64,000 bases of DNA from Tetradesmus obliquus (GCA_030272155.1 CP126197.1:124001-188000); one strand, 5' to 3'. Positions 46,347 to 61,715 are shown, counted from the first letter of the stretch. A program made the numbers and translations. Notes: generated by a model not told the origin, from the letters alone.

Positions 46347-46805
46347 GCTCACCTGTGCGGGGTTCAGGCCCAGCAGCTGCAGCGCCTCATCAGATGCTGC
46401 CACCAGCTGCGGGTCAGCCAGGGGGGTGGGCTGCAGCAGCAACACAGATGCCGTTGCAGCAAGGCATGCACAGGACACAATGCAGGCAGGAGGTGCTGCA
46501 TTTGTGTAACTGCTGCGCACGTGCATGTTGGTGGAGATTGGTAGGTGTGATAACAGGTTCCTGCATGCAATGCAGTACAGGCCGCTGCCGCTGCTGTTGC
46601 TTCCTGTGCTAGCTTGCGTGGCCAAGCACGCCAGGCTGCAGCCTGCACATGAGAGCAATTTTGAGTAACCTAGATCGCTTCAACCAACCTGGACTCGGCT
46701 GTATATCGCTCCTTTCACGGGCCTGGGCTCATTCCTGCCCTCCTCATCCACAGGCAGGTACTGCAGCACTGTGTTGTCGAACTCGACGCCCTCTAGCGCG
46801 GCCAT
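38996..46805 (-). CDS. SELENOO: SelO-type protein adenylyltransferase, Cys form
   Basis: Eleven exons in coding order: 46689-46805, 46353-46430, 45766-45909, 45069-45212, 44470-44603, 43590-43776, 42450-42613, 41286-41555, 40463-41051, 39829-40036, 38996-39417. All phases agree, giving 818 residues. The start is the first ATG after an in-frame stop. SelO has a flipped pseudokinase fold and transfers AMP from ATP to Ser, Thr or Tyr of mitochondrial redox proteins. Visible motifs are YGYQ-type [15 protein letters not shown], the nucleotide-binding Lys128 in [10 protein letters not shown], the catalytic [10 protein letters not shown] (Asp304, Asn305) and metal-binding Asp314 in IDYGPYGF, then [15 protein letters not shown]. 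The C-terminus is CVTCSS (Cys813, Cys816), where human SelO has selenocysteine at the second position. Poly-Ala and low-complexity insertions in exons 8, 9 and 11 explain the length, against about 480 residues in bacteria. A mitochondrial location is inferred from the family. Confidence 0.93.
40236..40369 (-). repeat. Two duplicates of the donor end of SelO exon 9
   Basis: The exon-terminal sequence encoding MPLENVQ with its GTGGGC donor recurs at about 40236-40268 and 40336-40369; the true end is at 40463. Spacing is about 100 and 125 bases. The flanking CATCAT-rich sequence is duplicated as well. Confidence 0.9.
41600..41682 (-). repeat. Duplicate of the acceptor and start of SelO exon 8
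   Basis: The start of exon 8 ([16 protein letters not shown]) with a preceding AG recurs at about 41631-41682, upstream in coding direction of the true start at 41555. A shorter remnant lies near 41604-41618. Confidence 0.88.
41836..42362 (-). repeat. Three duplicates of the catalytic part of SelO exon 7
   Basis: The end of exon 7 plus its GT donor is repeated with a regular 240-base period at about 41836, 42076 and 42316; the true donor-side end is at 42450. The first two copies are long, covering [13 protein letters not shown] through GPYGFMDR, and are preceded by an AG acceptor (gctgtggcag). Both read NTNN instead of NTDN, and the copy at 41836 also reads INYG instead of IDYG. Confidence 0.92.
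42756..42795 (-). repeat. Duplicate of the acceptor and start of SelO exon 7
   Basis: The acceptor and first codons of exon 7 (VLDMVGGW against VLDMVGDW) recur upstream in the intron; the true start is at 42613. Confidence 0.85.
43041..43516 (-). repeat. Three duplicates of the donor end of SelO exon 6
   Basis: The exon end encoding [10 protein letters not shown] with its GTGAGT donor (true end 43590) recurs at about 43484-43516, 43374-43410 and 43041-43085. The nearer two are close copies. All retain the GT. Confidence 0.9.
43886..44128 (-). repeat. Three duplicates of the acceptor and start of SelO exon 6
   Basis: The start of exon 6 (FGSFELCK in the true exon, high end 43776) recurs upstream in the intron near 43893, 43975 and 44102, in two cases reading SFEVCKA. 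The copies are embedded in a GGCAGGGCAGCA-rich repeat that extends to about 44290. Confidence 0.82.
44950..45005 (-). repeat. Duplicate of the donor end of SelO exon 4
   Basis: The exon end encoding [17 protein letters not shown] with a GTGAGA donor (true end 45069) recurs about 115 bases downstream in the intron with few changes. Confidence 0.92.
45631..45672 (-). repeat. Duplicate of the donor end of SelO exon 3
   Basis: The last 40 or so bases of exon 3 ([12 protein letters not shown], true end 45766) recur in the intron 135 bases downstream, followed by a GTGTGT donor. The copy keeps the exon DNA almost unchanged. Confidence 0.9.
46295..46346 (-). repeat. (CTG)n microsatellite in SelO intron 2
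   Basis: Two runs of eight CTG triplets separated by TGTTG. They lie just inside the intron next to the donor of exon 2, so CAG on the coding strand. Confidence 0.92.
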
Positions 46806-48374
46806 GACGGCTGAAAACAGTGTTATGGCAGAACAAGGCTAGCGCAGCAGGCAGACGCAGACGATCAGGCTGGCTGTACGCTGGAGTTTTGTTCGCGTTC
46901 CAAACTACAGTCCGCCCTTCTTGACTGTGCATTACTGGAAACCAGGCAACCACACCCTAAAGCACTTTGTGGGGATATGCTTTAATAACTTCAAGCGTAA
47001 GCGCCCAGGATCGTATCGCTAGGGTTGATGGTGTGGCAGCAGTGACTCATGAGCCTCACCCTCCCTGCCATCAGATGCAAGCCCTGTCTGATACGTCACC
47101 ACCAAATTATGTCAAGTGCAGGTGTAAAGTGGTCACGTTGTGTTGTTTGCTCAAGGTGGTGTCAGCTGCTTCTCTGTAAGTTTTCACTGTGAAAGTAGTG
47201 ATGCTGCTTTGCACAGCTGAGGCTCAGCATGCTGTCATGACACAGCACCATCCTGCTACACATTCTAAATGCAATGCTAGTAGGGTCATAGTAGCAAATT
47301 CAGGTATATTGTAGCTGTATCAGTAGCAGGTAGAAGAGGCATGATACTGTTACCACACTGGCGGTCGCCATTGGTGCCGCACACTTGCACACCATGTTGC
47401 ACAAAGCACGAAATCATTCACCAACAAGTAATGGAGGGTATGCAGGACTGTGAGGCAGCACAAGACGAGACCTCCTGCCCACTTGCAGCAAGGGCACAAT
47501 ACCTGCCAAGCAAGCGGCGGAGTGTCAAAGTTCAAGCCAGCGTGGACAAAACGTGACGTAGCGCGGAAAACACTGCAAAGCCGACACAAAGATGAATGCC
47601 AGCTGACACCCCCATGCAAACACTTGCTGCTGCTGCCAATCGCCTGGCTGCTACTCGCGGCTCCTGCCCAATGATGTGTGTTGCAACAACGGGGCTTGCA
47701 GGAAGGCTGACGAGTGCAGCATCAGGCGGGTGCTGCTGGCAGACAGGACAGCAGCATGCTGAGGAGTGACAAGGAGCCACCATGAGGCCGCAATACTAGG
47801 TAGACAATAGCCCATCAAACTTGAATCAGATGAGCCACCAGCCCCGGGGGCTGGATTGCTGCACCAACAAAAACACACCAATAATCCCGCGGAAAATAGC
47901 AGCAGCATGCACCCACCCACAGCCGACACGTGTGCGATGTATGTGTCTGCAGCGCGTCAAATATAATACAAGAACATATCCATGTGTCCCATGTTCAGAA
48001 GCACCAGCCTCCACTCAGCACAGCCGCACTGCACATGCCATGTCGACCATCCGACCGACTGACAAAGCACTACTACAGCCAGGCCCAACAGCACCTCAAA
48101 ATGTACTGGTGCTGCACTGCCACTGTTATCTCGTCCAAAAAGCACCTGGCAAGTTCATGTAGCCAGCCCATGCATGTGACATGTTTCGAAGTATACTGCT
48201 GTGACTCTAGGACAGGTGATGTTCAATTTCGTATAAGCTGCCCAGCAGGGATGCAAACAGGGCCACACAGCAGGCACCTATCACCTCATACACCCCCACC
48301 GCGCAGCCTGTCACTTCTCCCCCTGGATTTCTGCCGCCTTCCTGCAAGTTTCCTGCAAGCTTCCTGCAAGCCCT
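46806..48374. other. Intergenic region
   Basis: It contains the SelO promoter side and the 3' flank of the next minus-strand gene. No gene or motif could be supported. It is relatively AT-rich around 47100-47330. Confidence 0.55.
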
Positions 48375-49615
48375 TTACTGCGGGCCGGGCAGGGGGATGG
48401 TGCTCATGGTGCCGGAGTCGGGGATGCGTGGCTGCCAGCGCGCAGGGAAGTTCACGCCGTCGCCAACAATGGGCCGCTGCGGCACGCCCACCATGGGCAT
48501 GACCTGGATCACGCCGTTCTTGATCTGCAGGGCCAGCAAGCATCAGGTGGTGGCAGGCGGGCGTCAGGCGTAGCTGTATAGCTTTTGAGCATTGGCACCA
48601 AGCGTGGCGCGCCTTTTTGCTGCATGACCTGGTCTGCTTGCAGGACTTGCGCTGAATGAGTAAGCTGCACGAGGCAACTACACTAGCACAATCCGATAGG
48701 ACCTGTGCTTGCGATGCAAGGATACATATGGCCAGGATTGCAGACGCATGCCACAAGTATGCAGCAGGCCCTGAGCTGGCAAAAACCACATGCATGACAG
48801 GCCCATCCATCTATCAAGGTCTGGCATCTGCTGCTTGCCTGCTTGGGTGGTCAAATCAAGGCAACACCACATGTAAAACGTGCCACATGTAAAACGTGGC
48901 GCAGACAGCACTCACGTGTGACACGGCGTTGCAGGGCATGTTCATGTCGTAGTAGTGGCGGGCCTTCTCCAGATAACGTCCGCTGGAGGCCAGGTTGTCA
49001 CCATAGTACCTGGCTGCTGGGTCCAGGCTGCATGGGGATGAAATGAAGGGCAGCAGGGGAGCAGTAGGAGCAGCGTAGTTGAGTCAGCCAGCAGCACTAG
49101 GTCTAGGTTAGGAGCGGCCAGGCACCGTCAGCTGGATGAAGTACAGGCTAGAACACTGCAAAAGCATGCTCGACACGTGGTTACGTTGCTGCGAAAGCTT
49201 GCAAGCAGGACGTCATTGGCGCGAGCAACAAGGCGTGCTGCCGGGACCCCTCCGGAACCAGTGTTGAGGGAACTCACGCAATATCTGCGGCCGACATCAG
49301 GTGCTTGATTGGTGTGTAGGCTGCGAGACCGCAAGCAATACCCTGCAGGCGCAGATCGGACGTGTCAGCAAGGGGCGAGGGCATCAAGCACGCCTTCAAG
49401 CGCATGGGCCGCATCCAGCGCCGGATCAACGTTGAAGGCACTCACCAGCACTGCGTAAAGGGGATAGTTCTCCACCAGGCCGAACTGCAGCAGGCACAGC
49501 AGCAGCAGAAGCTGTCAGAACGGGCGCTGTTGCGAAGTCTGGCGGGGTTGCTGCCGGGCAAGCTCAAAATGCTTACAAAGCGCATATACAGGCTTGGGTT
49601 GCCGACGGGTGCCAT
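48375..49615 (-). CDS. Small single-span protein, possibly a complex I MLRQ/NDUFA4-like subunit
   Basis: Five exons in coding order: 49577-49615, 49446-49484, 49278-49342, 48916-49027, 48375-48524. The frame is continuous and gives 134 residues from MAPVGNPSLYMRF. The N-terminal third holds one hydrophobic span (YPLYAVLGIACGLAAYTPIK); the rest is polar, with DPAARYYGDNLASSGRYLEK and a Pro/Gly-rich C-terminus. One N-terminal transmembrane helix followed by an aromatic, Asp/Asn-rich segment is the layout of MLRQ/NDUFA4-type subunits of the mitochondrial inner membrane. The resemblance is weak and the call is an inference; another small mitochondrial membrane protein is equally possible. The gene itself is well supported by splice phases. 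Confidence 0.78.
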
Positions 49616-51638
49616 GGCGGTAGTCGCTGCTGTTGAGCGGGGAAGCGGTGTTCGAGCACAGACAACCCTACTGGGTAGAAGGTGTTGAAAGACTGTAAAA
49701 GGCTTTGAGAGTACAATTCACTTTGATGTGGTGGACACAGGGCTTCTTGACCTTTATAGACTCGACTTCAGGGATGATGGCTGTCAGCTGCGTGTTGTAA
49801 CACCACATGAACACCACGGCACACGAGTAAGCGATGACTCATAACACTGCTCCGAAGCACGCATCAATATGCTGAGTTGCTGTCCACGCCTCTGCAAGCA
49901 GCACTCCCGGCACGGTGTGCTCGCCAGGTTTCCGATACGACGTTCTCGCCATGCAGACCGGCTCTGCCACCCTTTGGACACGGAACAATATATTTCAGCT
50001 GTTTTTCATACTTTGAGCTCACCTGTACACCGTTTAATGCTACGTCCCACACCGGGGGCGTTTTCCACCATCCACATCAGCACTACTGCTACAGCGCTCT
50101 GCCAGCATCGGATGGGCTGCTGCTTGCTGCTGACAAAACGACAAGGAATTTACATAGCGTAGTGCAGCAATGGTGGCACATACCGGCAGTCTGGCAGGTG
50201 GGCAGCTTGCAGGACCCACTGGAAAGCAGCAGTATCAAGAGCAGCTGGAGGCAATGAGCACCTGATTGTGGCAATCACGAATCACAGCACGAGCTCAGTT
50301 TGCATTATCGTATGCCAAAGCAGCTGCTTAGCAGGCAGCTGTGCACCCCTGCATGCTGCACGTGTGTCCTTGTGTCAGCATGTAAAAGCATGACTCAACC
50401 CACCCTGTGGCATGACATGCATGGCCAGGAGGCGGCTGGCGCGCCTGCTGCCCTGCACTTCACCATGATAGCTGCAGAGTACAAGCTTGTAAGGGCCACT
50501 GTGTCAGCAGGCTAGTGTGTGCAATCATGCAGCAAGCGCACATGCAGGCGGCATGCACAACTCAGCTAGCGGGGTGTTGACTCACACCTCAATTTGCGAA
50601 GCTCGACTCTGCCTGGGCACAACATGCTGCATCCGGGAGCAACTATGTAACATGTTGCAGCGAAGCAGCAGCTGTTGCAGGCACTGTCAGTGTTGTGCAG
50701 GACGAACCGCTAGCAGGAGATGCTATGCTTGCAGCTGCACAGCTGCTGTTACTGACCCAGCTGCAGGTGCAACGCACCACAGTACACTTACGTGGACGCT
50801 GCAGACAGCTTGCTGTCTGGCCGTCCTCCTTCAGCCTGGCAGGGCCATGCTTGCAGCGTCCGCGTCAGCCTGTTCTGCTGCATGGCGCTACTCCGTGTTC
50901 AACAGCGTTGTGTGCCACACTAGCAGCGCCAGCTTGACTGTTGGGGCCCACAGAGCGCGGCCAAGGTTTGCAGGAAAGTGTTATCTGATCATCACCATCA
51001 CATCACCACTCATGCCGTACCATCAACACCATCAGCCCTGCGTCCCAGTGCAGTGGAAAGCGAAGCGAGCCTGAGAGTGTTGCACTGCTCCAATATTTTT
51101 GCAAGTGCACGTGCCTTCGCTCTTGTTCTATGGTTACGATGTGCAAAGCAAGTGCTGAGCAGTGACTGGGGAAACTGGCAGATTGTCGGACACGCATGCG
51201 GGAGGGCTGTACTGCCATGTGCACAGACGTGCAGTTTGCACACACAAGGACTGTGCATGCATGTCGGCAGGCATCATGCCTCTGTGCACCGGTCAAAGTT
51301 GAGCCGGGTGGAATCATTCGGCAGTCTTCATCACTGTGCACGTCGCACATCTTGCATGATGCCATGCGGTGCTGGACTGGGTGCATGCTGGACTGGGAGC
51401 ATGTGAATATTGCTGCCTCAGGCCCAGCCTGTGAACCCTAGAGGTACACCTCTGCAACACAGCAGGAATATGTGTGTAGCAGTCTGCACAGGGGCATTTG
51501 TGCCAGTGTTGTATTGACGCTGCAACTGCAGATCTCGTGCCTTTGGCTGCAAGCGTCCTGCAAAGCAAGCATACTCAGAGCAGCAGCTGGCTGTCAATAG
51601 TACCCCCAGAGGTGGCCGTAGATAATAGTCAAGCTGCC
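49616..51638. other. Intergenic region between divergent genes
   Basis: No gene could be supported between the MLRQ-like gene (minus) and the GatC fusion (plus). Hydrophobic or Cys-rich open frames between 50500 and 51450 show no family motif and no exon chain. Confidence 0.55.
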
Positions 51639-54994
<3,356 letters not shown>

Positions 54995-55721
54995 TGGGTG
55001 CGCCTGCTAGGTGTATGAAGTATGCTTGAGACCTGGAGTGGCAGGGGCACCTGATGCTGCTGAATTGTTGCCGCGTACGTTGGTGTTGTAACTGGCAAAC
55101 GTGTTCAAGTCATGGCAGGCTGGGACCTGTGAGTCCAGCCAATGTTGCTTCACTTGTACACGACCAACGCGCATACTATGCCTATGATAGGCTGTGGCTG
55201 CTGTTGTCTGTGTGGTGGCCTCCTTACTGGTAAACAGCTTCTGAGCGTAGATATTGGTAAGTCGCTTGATGGAAGTGAAAACATAACTGCGTTGTTGATC
55301 AGCAGCTTTTGCTGCAGGCAGAGGGAGCAGCACTGCTGAGCAGTACACTCTGTAGTGCAAGTTTGGCTGCCTGCAAATTGGCCGCCTGCCTCCGAGTGAA
55401 TGCTGAAGCCCAGCTCACCTTCTGAAGGTCAAACTTGTATTTTGCGTGTTTCGGAGGATGCCAGCGCGTGTTGCGACAGTTACTTTCCCCTTGAACCAAG
55501 TTTTTGAACGAACGCTGGCGGTGTAGTTGACTTCGAGCACAGCCGCATCACTCACGGGTATGGCGAGCACTTGACTACCATCTGTTGAGCTTGCAGGTGT
55601 CTATCTCGTTCAGCGTTTAACGGCTCTTTCACCAGCAAGCTTGAACATGGCCAGTTTGCCGGGCTGCCGCGCTTGCGCGCTACACATCACAAGAAACAAC
55701 ATTCTTGACATATAAACAATC
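54995..55721. other. Short intergenic region
   Basis: It carries the 3' flank of the GatC fusion and the promoter side of the phosphatase gene. TGTAA at 55087-55091 is 93 bases after the stop. No gene was seen. Confidence 0.6.
55087..55091 (+). terminator. Candidate polyadenylation signal TGTAA (GatC fusion)
   Basis: TGTAA 93 bases downstream of the GatC-fusion stop codon, at the distance usual for chlorophycean 3' ends. Confidence 0.55.
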
Positions 55722-58700
55722 ATGAAAAGGGTGCACACGCTGGTGTCGCGTTCTGAGGCTGCAGACACGCCTCTTCCAGTGCTTGGCAAGAAATGCCGGC
55801 AGCATGGGCTCGTCGGCACGCCTGTGGAGGGCCTGACTGGCATGCCGGTAACTGCTATTCCCCTTTAAGAACCCGTCAGCCCAGTCCTGGCGCATCCGGG
55901 CAAGAGGACTGAACTTGCCGTTGGCCTGTGCAGGTTGACGCCCCCACCCCAGATTCAGACGGCCTGCATCGGCCTCAGATTCCAGACACTACGCAGCGCA
56001 GGCTTGAGGGCTTCTGCCTCAATACGCCCTTGACCCTGTCGCAGGCTGCTGCAGCAGAGGTAGGCCTAGTGCTGTGACAGCAGCCTACTGTTGTGTTGTG
56101 TGAGGTGCTGCCCCACCAAGCAGTACTGATGCCTTGTGCCGCTGTTGCTGCTGTGTCCCTGATGATCTGAACAGACTCCAACGTTTGGCAAGGACCTGCA
56201 ACAGAACAAGCAGCAGCAGGATGGGCATCAGCAACAGCATGCAGCAGGGGCATGCGTTGCTGAGGCAGCAGCAGCTCCACCACAGCAGCGGCACCGGCTG
56301 GCAAACATCAGTAATCTGCCGCCCAGCCCCATGCACACAGCGTGCAAGAGCCCTTTTAGAGAAGAATTTGCGTTTGACAGCGACAGAGGAGTTGCAGACT
56401 GCAGCATGCACTGGACAGGCCCCAAGCAGCAGCAGCCAAGCGCAAGGCAGCGCCGGCGGCAGCCACAAGTCACCTTCCTGTCAAGTGAGGGTGCGAGTGT
56501 GTCAGGATATCGCAGCCAGCTGCTAACTGCTGCGCCTGAGATGTGCATGATCGCATGGTACTGCAGTCCTGCGGCAACAGCAATGGCTGGCTGGCCATTC
56601 ACCTAGGCATTCACCTACGCAGTGCAGCAGATGGTTTGCAGGATGGCAACGATGCTCAGTTGGATGAATACATCATGCTAGCAAAGTGATTCGGGCACCA
56701 GCAGCTGCATGGGGACATCGTGACTCATTCATGTGCATAGCATGCCTAAACTGCTTGTTGGCACTGCCACTGCAGGCCTGCTCTCGCCACCAGCCTCACT
56801 GCCTAGCAGCAGCATGCTGGGAGCAGCAGCAGCGTTCACGCCTTACCCGCCATCAGCAGCACGGGATATGGAGTGCCCAGGCTCTGTGGGAGGCTTCGGC
56901 GAGGATGACTTTGTGCTGCACACTAGCCAGTCATACATCCGCGCCAGCCAGCCAGCCATCAGCCCCAATGTGGCTGCTGGCTTGGCAGCAGCAGAGCCGG
57001 AGGTGCAGGAGGAGGATGAGCTGCAGGCAGATGAGGAGGAAGAGGAGCAGCTGGGCGCGCAGCCCTTCACAACGCCCTCGCAGAACAGCAAGGTGGGTGG
57101 CTGCAGTGCCTGCAAGCGCAGCAGCAGCCGCAGCTGGCGTTGCACAGTAATGCGGCATGCTGGTACGTCTCTGTCCGGCTATTGATGTGCGCTGTGCTTG
57201 CTGCCGCCACCAGCAGCAGCAGCAACCAGCGACAATTGCAACAATGAGGTTCTAATTTGTGCGTTGTCACTGCTGTGATGTTTCTGCAGGAGCCGCCAAG
57301 GCAGAGCCCATCCAACATCACCTGCAGCAATGCCACACACTCCGTGGACCAAGCAGAGCCAGAGCCAATGGCAGGCCTGGAGCCCCTGCAGCAGCAGCAG
57401 CAGCACTTTGCGCAGCGCCAGTTCCGGCAGCGGTTGACTCGCATGGCCTCGGCGCACTCCGCATCAGATGTACCGCAGTGCTCCGCAGCAGCAGCAGCAG
57501 CAGCAGGCCCTGGGCCTGGCCCCAGCCGCTTTGGCAGCAACAGCAGCAGCCAGTCTGCTGTGCGGCTGGCAGGGCTGCCGCGCTGTGGCTCGCTTGGCGG
57601 CCTGGCCAGTGTCACTCCTGGTGACGGGCTGGCGCTGCTGCTGGGCGAGGATGAGCTGCTGGAGGAGACCACCACGCCTGAGCTGGAGCAGGTGGGCATC
57701 GGCGGCAGCCAGGAGCCGGGCGGCAGCCAGCTCAGCGCAGGCCTGGCGGGGCTGGGTGGCGGCAGCCGCAGGGCCGCTGCTGCAGCTGCAGCAGCAGGTG
57801 GCGGTGCGGCTGCTGGTGCTGGCGGCAGCAGGGGCAGCGTGGTGCTGGAGGAGGTGACCACCAAGCAGGTGCTGTTCCCCATCTTCAGGCCCAAGAGCTG
57901 CCGCAAGTGCGTCATCCTCGTGCGCCACGGCGAGTCGAGTGAGTGGCGCGGGAGAAGGTTACTGGGGAGTCTGCATCGGGCTGCTGCTGCTGTAAGGGCA
58001 TGTGCCAAACGCTGCGCCTGAGGAAATGCTATGAGCAGCTGGGACGCAGGAAGAGGGGCCACTGAAGACTGCATGGCACAGCTTGCCTGCACTCTTTCTT
58101 TGCATGCCTTCACTCCTTCACGCTACCGTGTCCCTAGCTATGCAGATAGCTGTACCAGTCAGCATGTGGATGCAGCTGCTGTGCGCTCCGTCTGTGTGGC
58201 CATCAGCCGCTTGAATGATGTGTTGTGTTCTGCTGCCTGCCATGCGTTGCCTGTGGCCCGCAGCGTACAACAAGCTTGACGCGCACGGCAAGCAGTGGTC
58301 GGACCCCACCGTGTTTGACGCGCCGCTCACGGCAAAGGGCAGGCTGCAGGTGCGCAGGGCGAGCGCAGTCCACGACCTTGGCAGATGCACGGGTGCTGCT
58401 GTAGCTTGTTTGCTGTAGCTATGTTGACAGGAGTGTTGCTGCTGCAAGATGGCAGTTTGCAAGTCCCCCCCTGCTTGTTGCTGTTCGCGCATACCTAACC
58501 CTTCACCGTTGCCTGCACCTGGGCGCGTGCTGCCTTTCCCCCAGGCCCAGGGCGCGCACGCTGAGGTGGCGCGCCAGCTGGAGCGCCACGGCCACCTGGG
58601 GCAGTGCCTGTGGCTGAGCAGCCCGCTGAGCCGCGCCATCGAGACGATGCTGCTGGCCTTTCCCGATGTGGAGGCGCTGGCGCAGGGGCGGCCGGGCAGC

Positions 58701-59533
58701 GCGCGCGGGCCCAGCAGTGGGGCGGTGCTGGCGGCGACGCCTGCAGACCACAGGGTGGTGGTGCTCAGGTGGGGCTGCGGGTGTGCGGGCTGATGCAGCG
58801 CTTGATGCTCGGCGCAAGAGCTGTATCAGTGCGGCGCGTCACTGCTATGCGGCCGTCTGCGCGTCCTCTCACCTCTGCTGCTGTTGGCTGCTGGCATGTT
58901 TCACTGTGCTGCAGCATGATCTCCGAGCACTGCGCCACCACGGGCGACGTGGGCCGCCCCGCCAGCCAGCTGGCTGCGCGCTTCCCCGGCCTGTCCGCGC
59001 AGCTGGGCGAGCTGCCGGAGCAGTGGTGGTTCAGCGGCGCCTGCACACAGCAGCCCAACTGCGCAGAGAAGCGGTGAGTGAGCAGTGGCTGGCTAGCGCT
59101 ATGTTGTATGCGTTATTGCCTTGTGGGTGGCTGCTAAGTTGACATCAGCGTCTGGGTGAAGAGTGTGGTGTGGAGCGCAGGTAATGAGGTGGCATGGCTC
59201 CTGTTGCCCCATGCGGAGCAGGCGGTTTCAAACAGAGCTTGCAACGGCATTGTTTGTCTTGATTGAAGGCGTCTGTAGTCCTCATCCTGTGCATCCAGTG
59301 TGTGTTGGTACTGCCAGCGCTGACTTGGCGATGCTTGCGTGTGGCCCTGCAGGCTGTTTGGGAAGCGCGAGAGCGTGGAGGAGATGCGGCGCCGCGTGAG
59401 CGAGTTCAGCCGCTGGCTGCGCAACCGGCCCGAGCAGCTGGTGGTGGCGTTTGGGCACAGCACCTTCTGGAAGTACTTTGCCAACAGCAAGACCAAGATG
59501 CGCAACTGCGAGGTGCTGCAGCTGTGGTGGTGA
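55722..59533 (+). CDS. Histidine phosphatase (phosphoglycerate mutase-like) with long N-terminal extension
   Basis: Nine exons: 55722-55847, 55934-56059, 56175-56484, 56776-57092, 57290-57938, 58264-58349, 58545-58768, 58915-59073, 59353-59533. All phases agree, giving 725 residues from MKRVHTLVSRSEAADTPLPV. Residues 1 to about 490 are low-complexity: Gln, Ser/Pro, an acidic run around 270 and poly-Ala/Gly. The catalytic domain starts at CRKCVILVRHGES, with the RHG motif at 505-507 (nucleophile His506). It continues with LWLSSPLSRAIETMLLAF, ISEHCATTGDVGRP, the Trp-Trp segment near 640, and FGHSTFWKYF with the second catalytic His701. The C-terminus is short (LQLWW). The motifs fit the branch that includes plant phosphoglycerate-mutase-like proteins, so phosphatase rather than glycolytic mutase activity is likely. 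The substrate is unknown. The extension could be regulatory. Confidence 0.9.
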
Positions 59534-61715
59534 GGTGGCGGCGCACCTGCAGCAGCACGCACTCGCGATGCAGCGGTGGGCTTGTCCTCAGGTACAGCTG
59601 GTGGTGGTTCCATAGGCTTCCCCCTCCTACATTTGGAATCGGGTGTTGGCCTGGTGGTGGTGTGTGTTGGGCATGGAGAGGCGTGTTGCTTTGTTGCAGG
59701 AGCGCCTGCATTTGAGCTGCTGTATGGCTGGGCGGGGGTACCTGAAGCTGTGTGCTCAGGCCTTTAGCCTGACCCTGACAAACACATACATGAATCAAGC
59801 CAATGCCTTGAGGGCAGTTGCACATGCTGTGAGCTGCGCTTGGGTTGTCCCTGCTGCTGCTCTTGTGGGCCCTGATCCTGGTCAGAGTGTGAGTGGAGCT
59901 ACAGGCTGCCGGCATTTGCTGTGCCAACACAGCTTTCAGCGCCGGCACATTTCCTTGCTGGTTGCTGAGTGGCGGTGCTTGGCTGTTGCAACGACAAGCA
60001 ATGACGCGGAAGGGTCCTTCCTTGTGTTGCATGACTGTGAAACTGAAGTTGCTGAGTTGAGGGCATGCAGCTGCTCGACTGTCCGCAGGATGTGCAGTGA
60101 CTGTGTTGGTGCTGTGTTTCTCTGGTGGGACTGCACGCATGCGCGCAGGGCATGCAAGCAGCGGACACTGTTGGTGCCTGGTTACAGCCAGCAGGCTAGC
60201 CTAGCCAGAACCTGAGGTTCTGGGGGCAAGCCCTGCCCGCACTTCTGTTTGCAAAAGAGCTCTACGTAGAGCTGCGCATAGTGCCTGGATGGTTGGACTG
60301 CAGCTTGGTCCTGCAATGGCAGTGCTTTGATTGGATTATTTCATACGGGATGCCAATCTGCCCTGTGCAGGACACCTGCCATGCTGGGCGGCTCATCGCT
60401 GCTGTCGTGCAATCCACTCACTTCCATCTGTGTTGCCGCGGGTATGCATACGTGGGCGCATTTCATGTGCAGGGTTTTCCCAGCGTGTTGGTTACTGGGC
60501 GGTGGCGGTAATGGTGGGCGCGCAGCTGTCAGTGAAGTATGTGGAGCAGCTTTGCAGCAACATTGCTGCAGCTGTTTGCCAGCAGTTGTGCGTTGGTTTA
60601 GGCGGATGCGTGCCATTTGAGCGACCCTCTGAGGCGCGTGGTGCTTAGCAAGCGTGTCGAGCAAACCACTGAAGCTTCCAGCTTGTGTGCTTCCAGCCTG
60701 TAACATACACGATCATGATCACTTTCTCTGGTGCCTTGTGCCTACTTGCGCATCATCAACATCATGAGTCATCATCTTTTCGAGACACAGCTACAAAAGG
60801 CACAGCAAGTAGCTGCCTGCGGATGAAAAGTGTGCTGAACAGGTGTCATCACTGGCATCATTTCGGCTGCACTCTGGTGACACGCATGGTTCCAGGCCAG
60901 CACAGCATCGTTACAGGTAAGTTTTGCTACATTCGTTTTCATCCCTCAACAGTGCAGCGGCCACGTATGCCACGCTCTGCCACAACGTTGTTGACAACTT
61001 AAGGCAGTCATCATGTCCCCACTCACGCGATGTACCCGCAATGCACATGCAACGTGTCCCGGACAAGGCGTCACCGATCATGCAGACTGCCATGCCAGCA
61101 CATGGAATGCTTGCATGGGCTCTGTAGTCGCTGCATCAAATTCGGCCAGGGAAGAAGCCCCCGCTCCCCCCACCCCCCTAACATGCATGTTGCCTGCCAC
61201 CCAATTTTGCTGCACTTCCAGCAGCAATAGGAAATATGAACAGGTTAATCTTTCTAATCAGTTATCCAACACCCCAGAAGTAGATCAGCATACACAGCTG
61301 TAGGTAATTTGAGCCAGCAGTGCCATGTTCAGGCAGCTGGGTCACAGAGGCAGGACTGCGTTCATGAAAGCCCTGCACAGCACCTCGTTTGTGTGTGATG
61401 GTGAAACATGGATGTGGGACAAGGTCGCACACTGGACGTGTGAAATTTGAGTTGCGCATAACAACTGAAGCACACACATACACATGTACACACGCATGCA
61501 GTGCATTCAATCTTGCGACTATTGCTGCACATGCACACTGCAAGCCTCTGCAAGCTGCAGCAGCATTGCACACCACGCACACACCGAGCACCTCCACAGC
61601 ACACAATGGGCGCGCATAATGCAGCGTGCTGCAGCTGGCCTGACCTCCAGACCACCGGCAGAGGGCCAGGTAACCGCGGGCAGGCCCAGCAACATGTCAA
61701 GCTGCACCACCGCAG
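59534..61715. other. Intergenic region between convergent genes
   Basis: No gene could be supported. A plus-strand TGTAA at about 60699-60703 is 1.17 kb after the phosphatase stop, so either the 3' untranslated region is long or another signal is used. Confidence 0.55.

Noticed and set aside
45069-46805. The possibility that the exon copies are assembly errors
   Set aside because: Copies differ in sequence and in spacing from gene to gene, which collapsed or duplicated reads would not produce. Long reads would still be the final proof.
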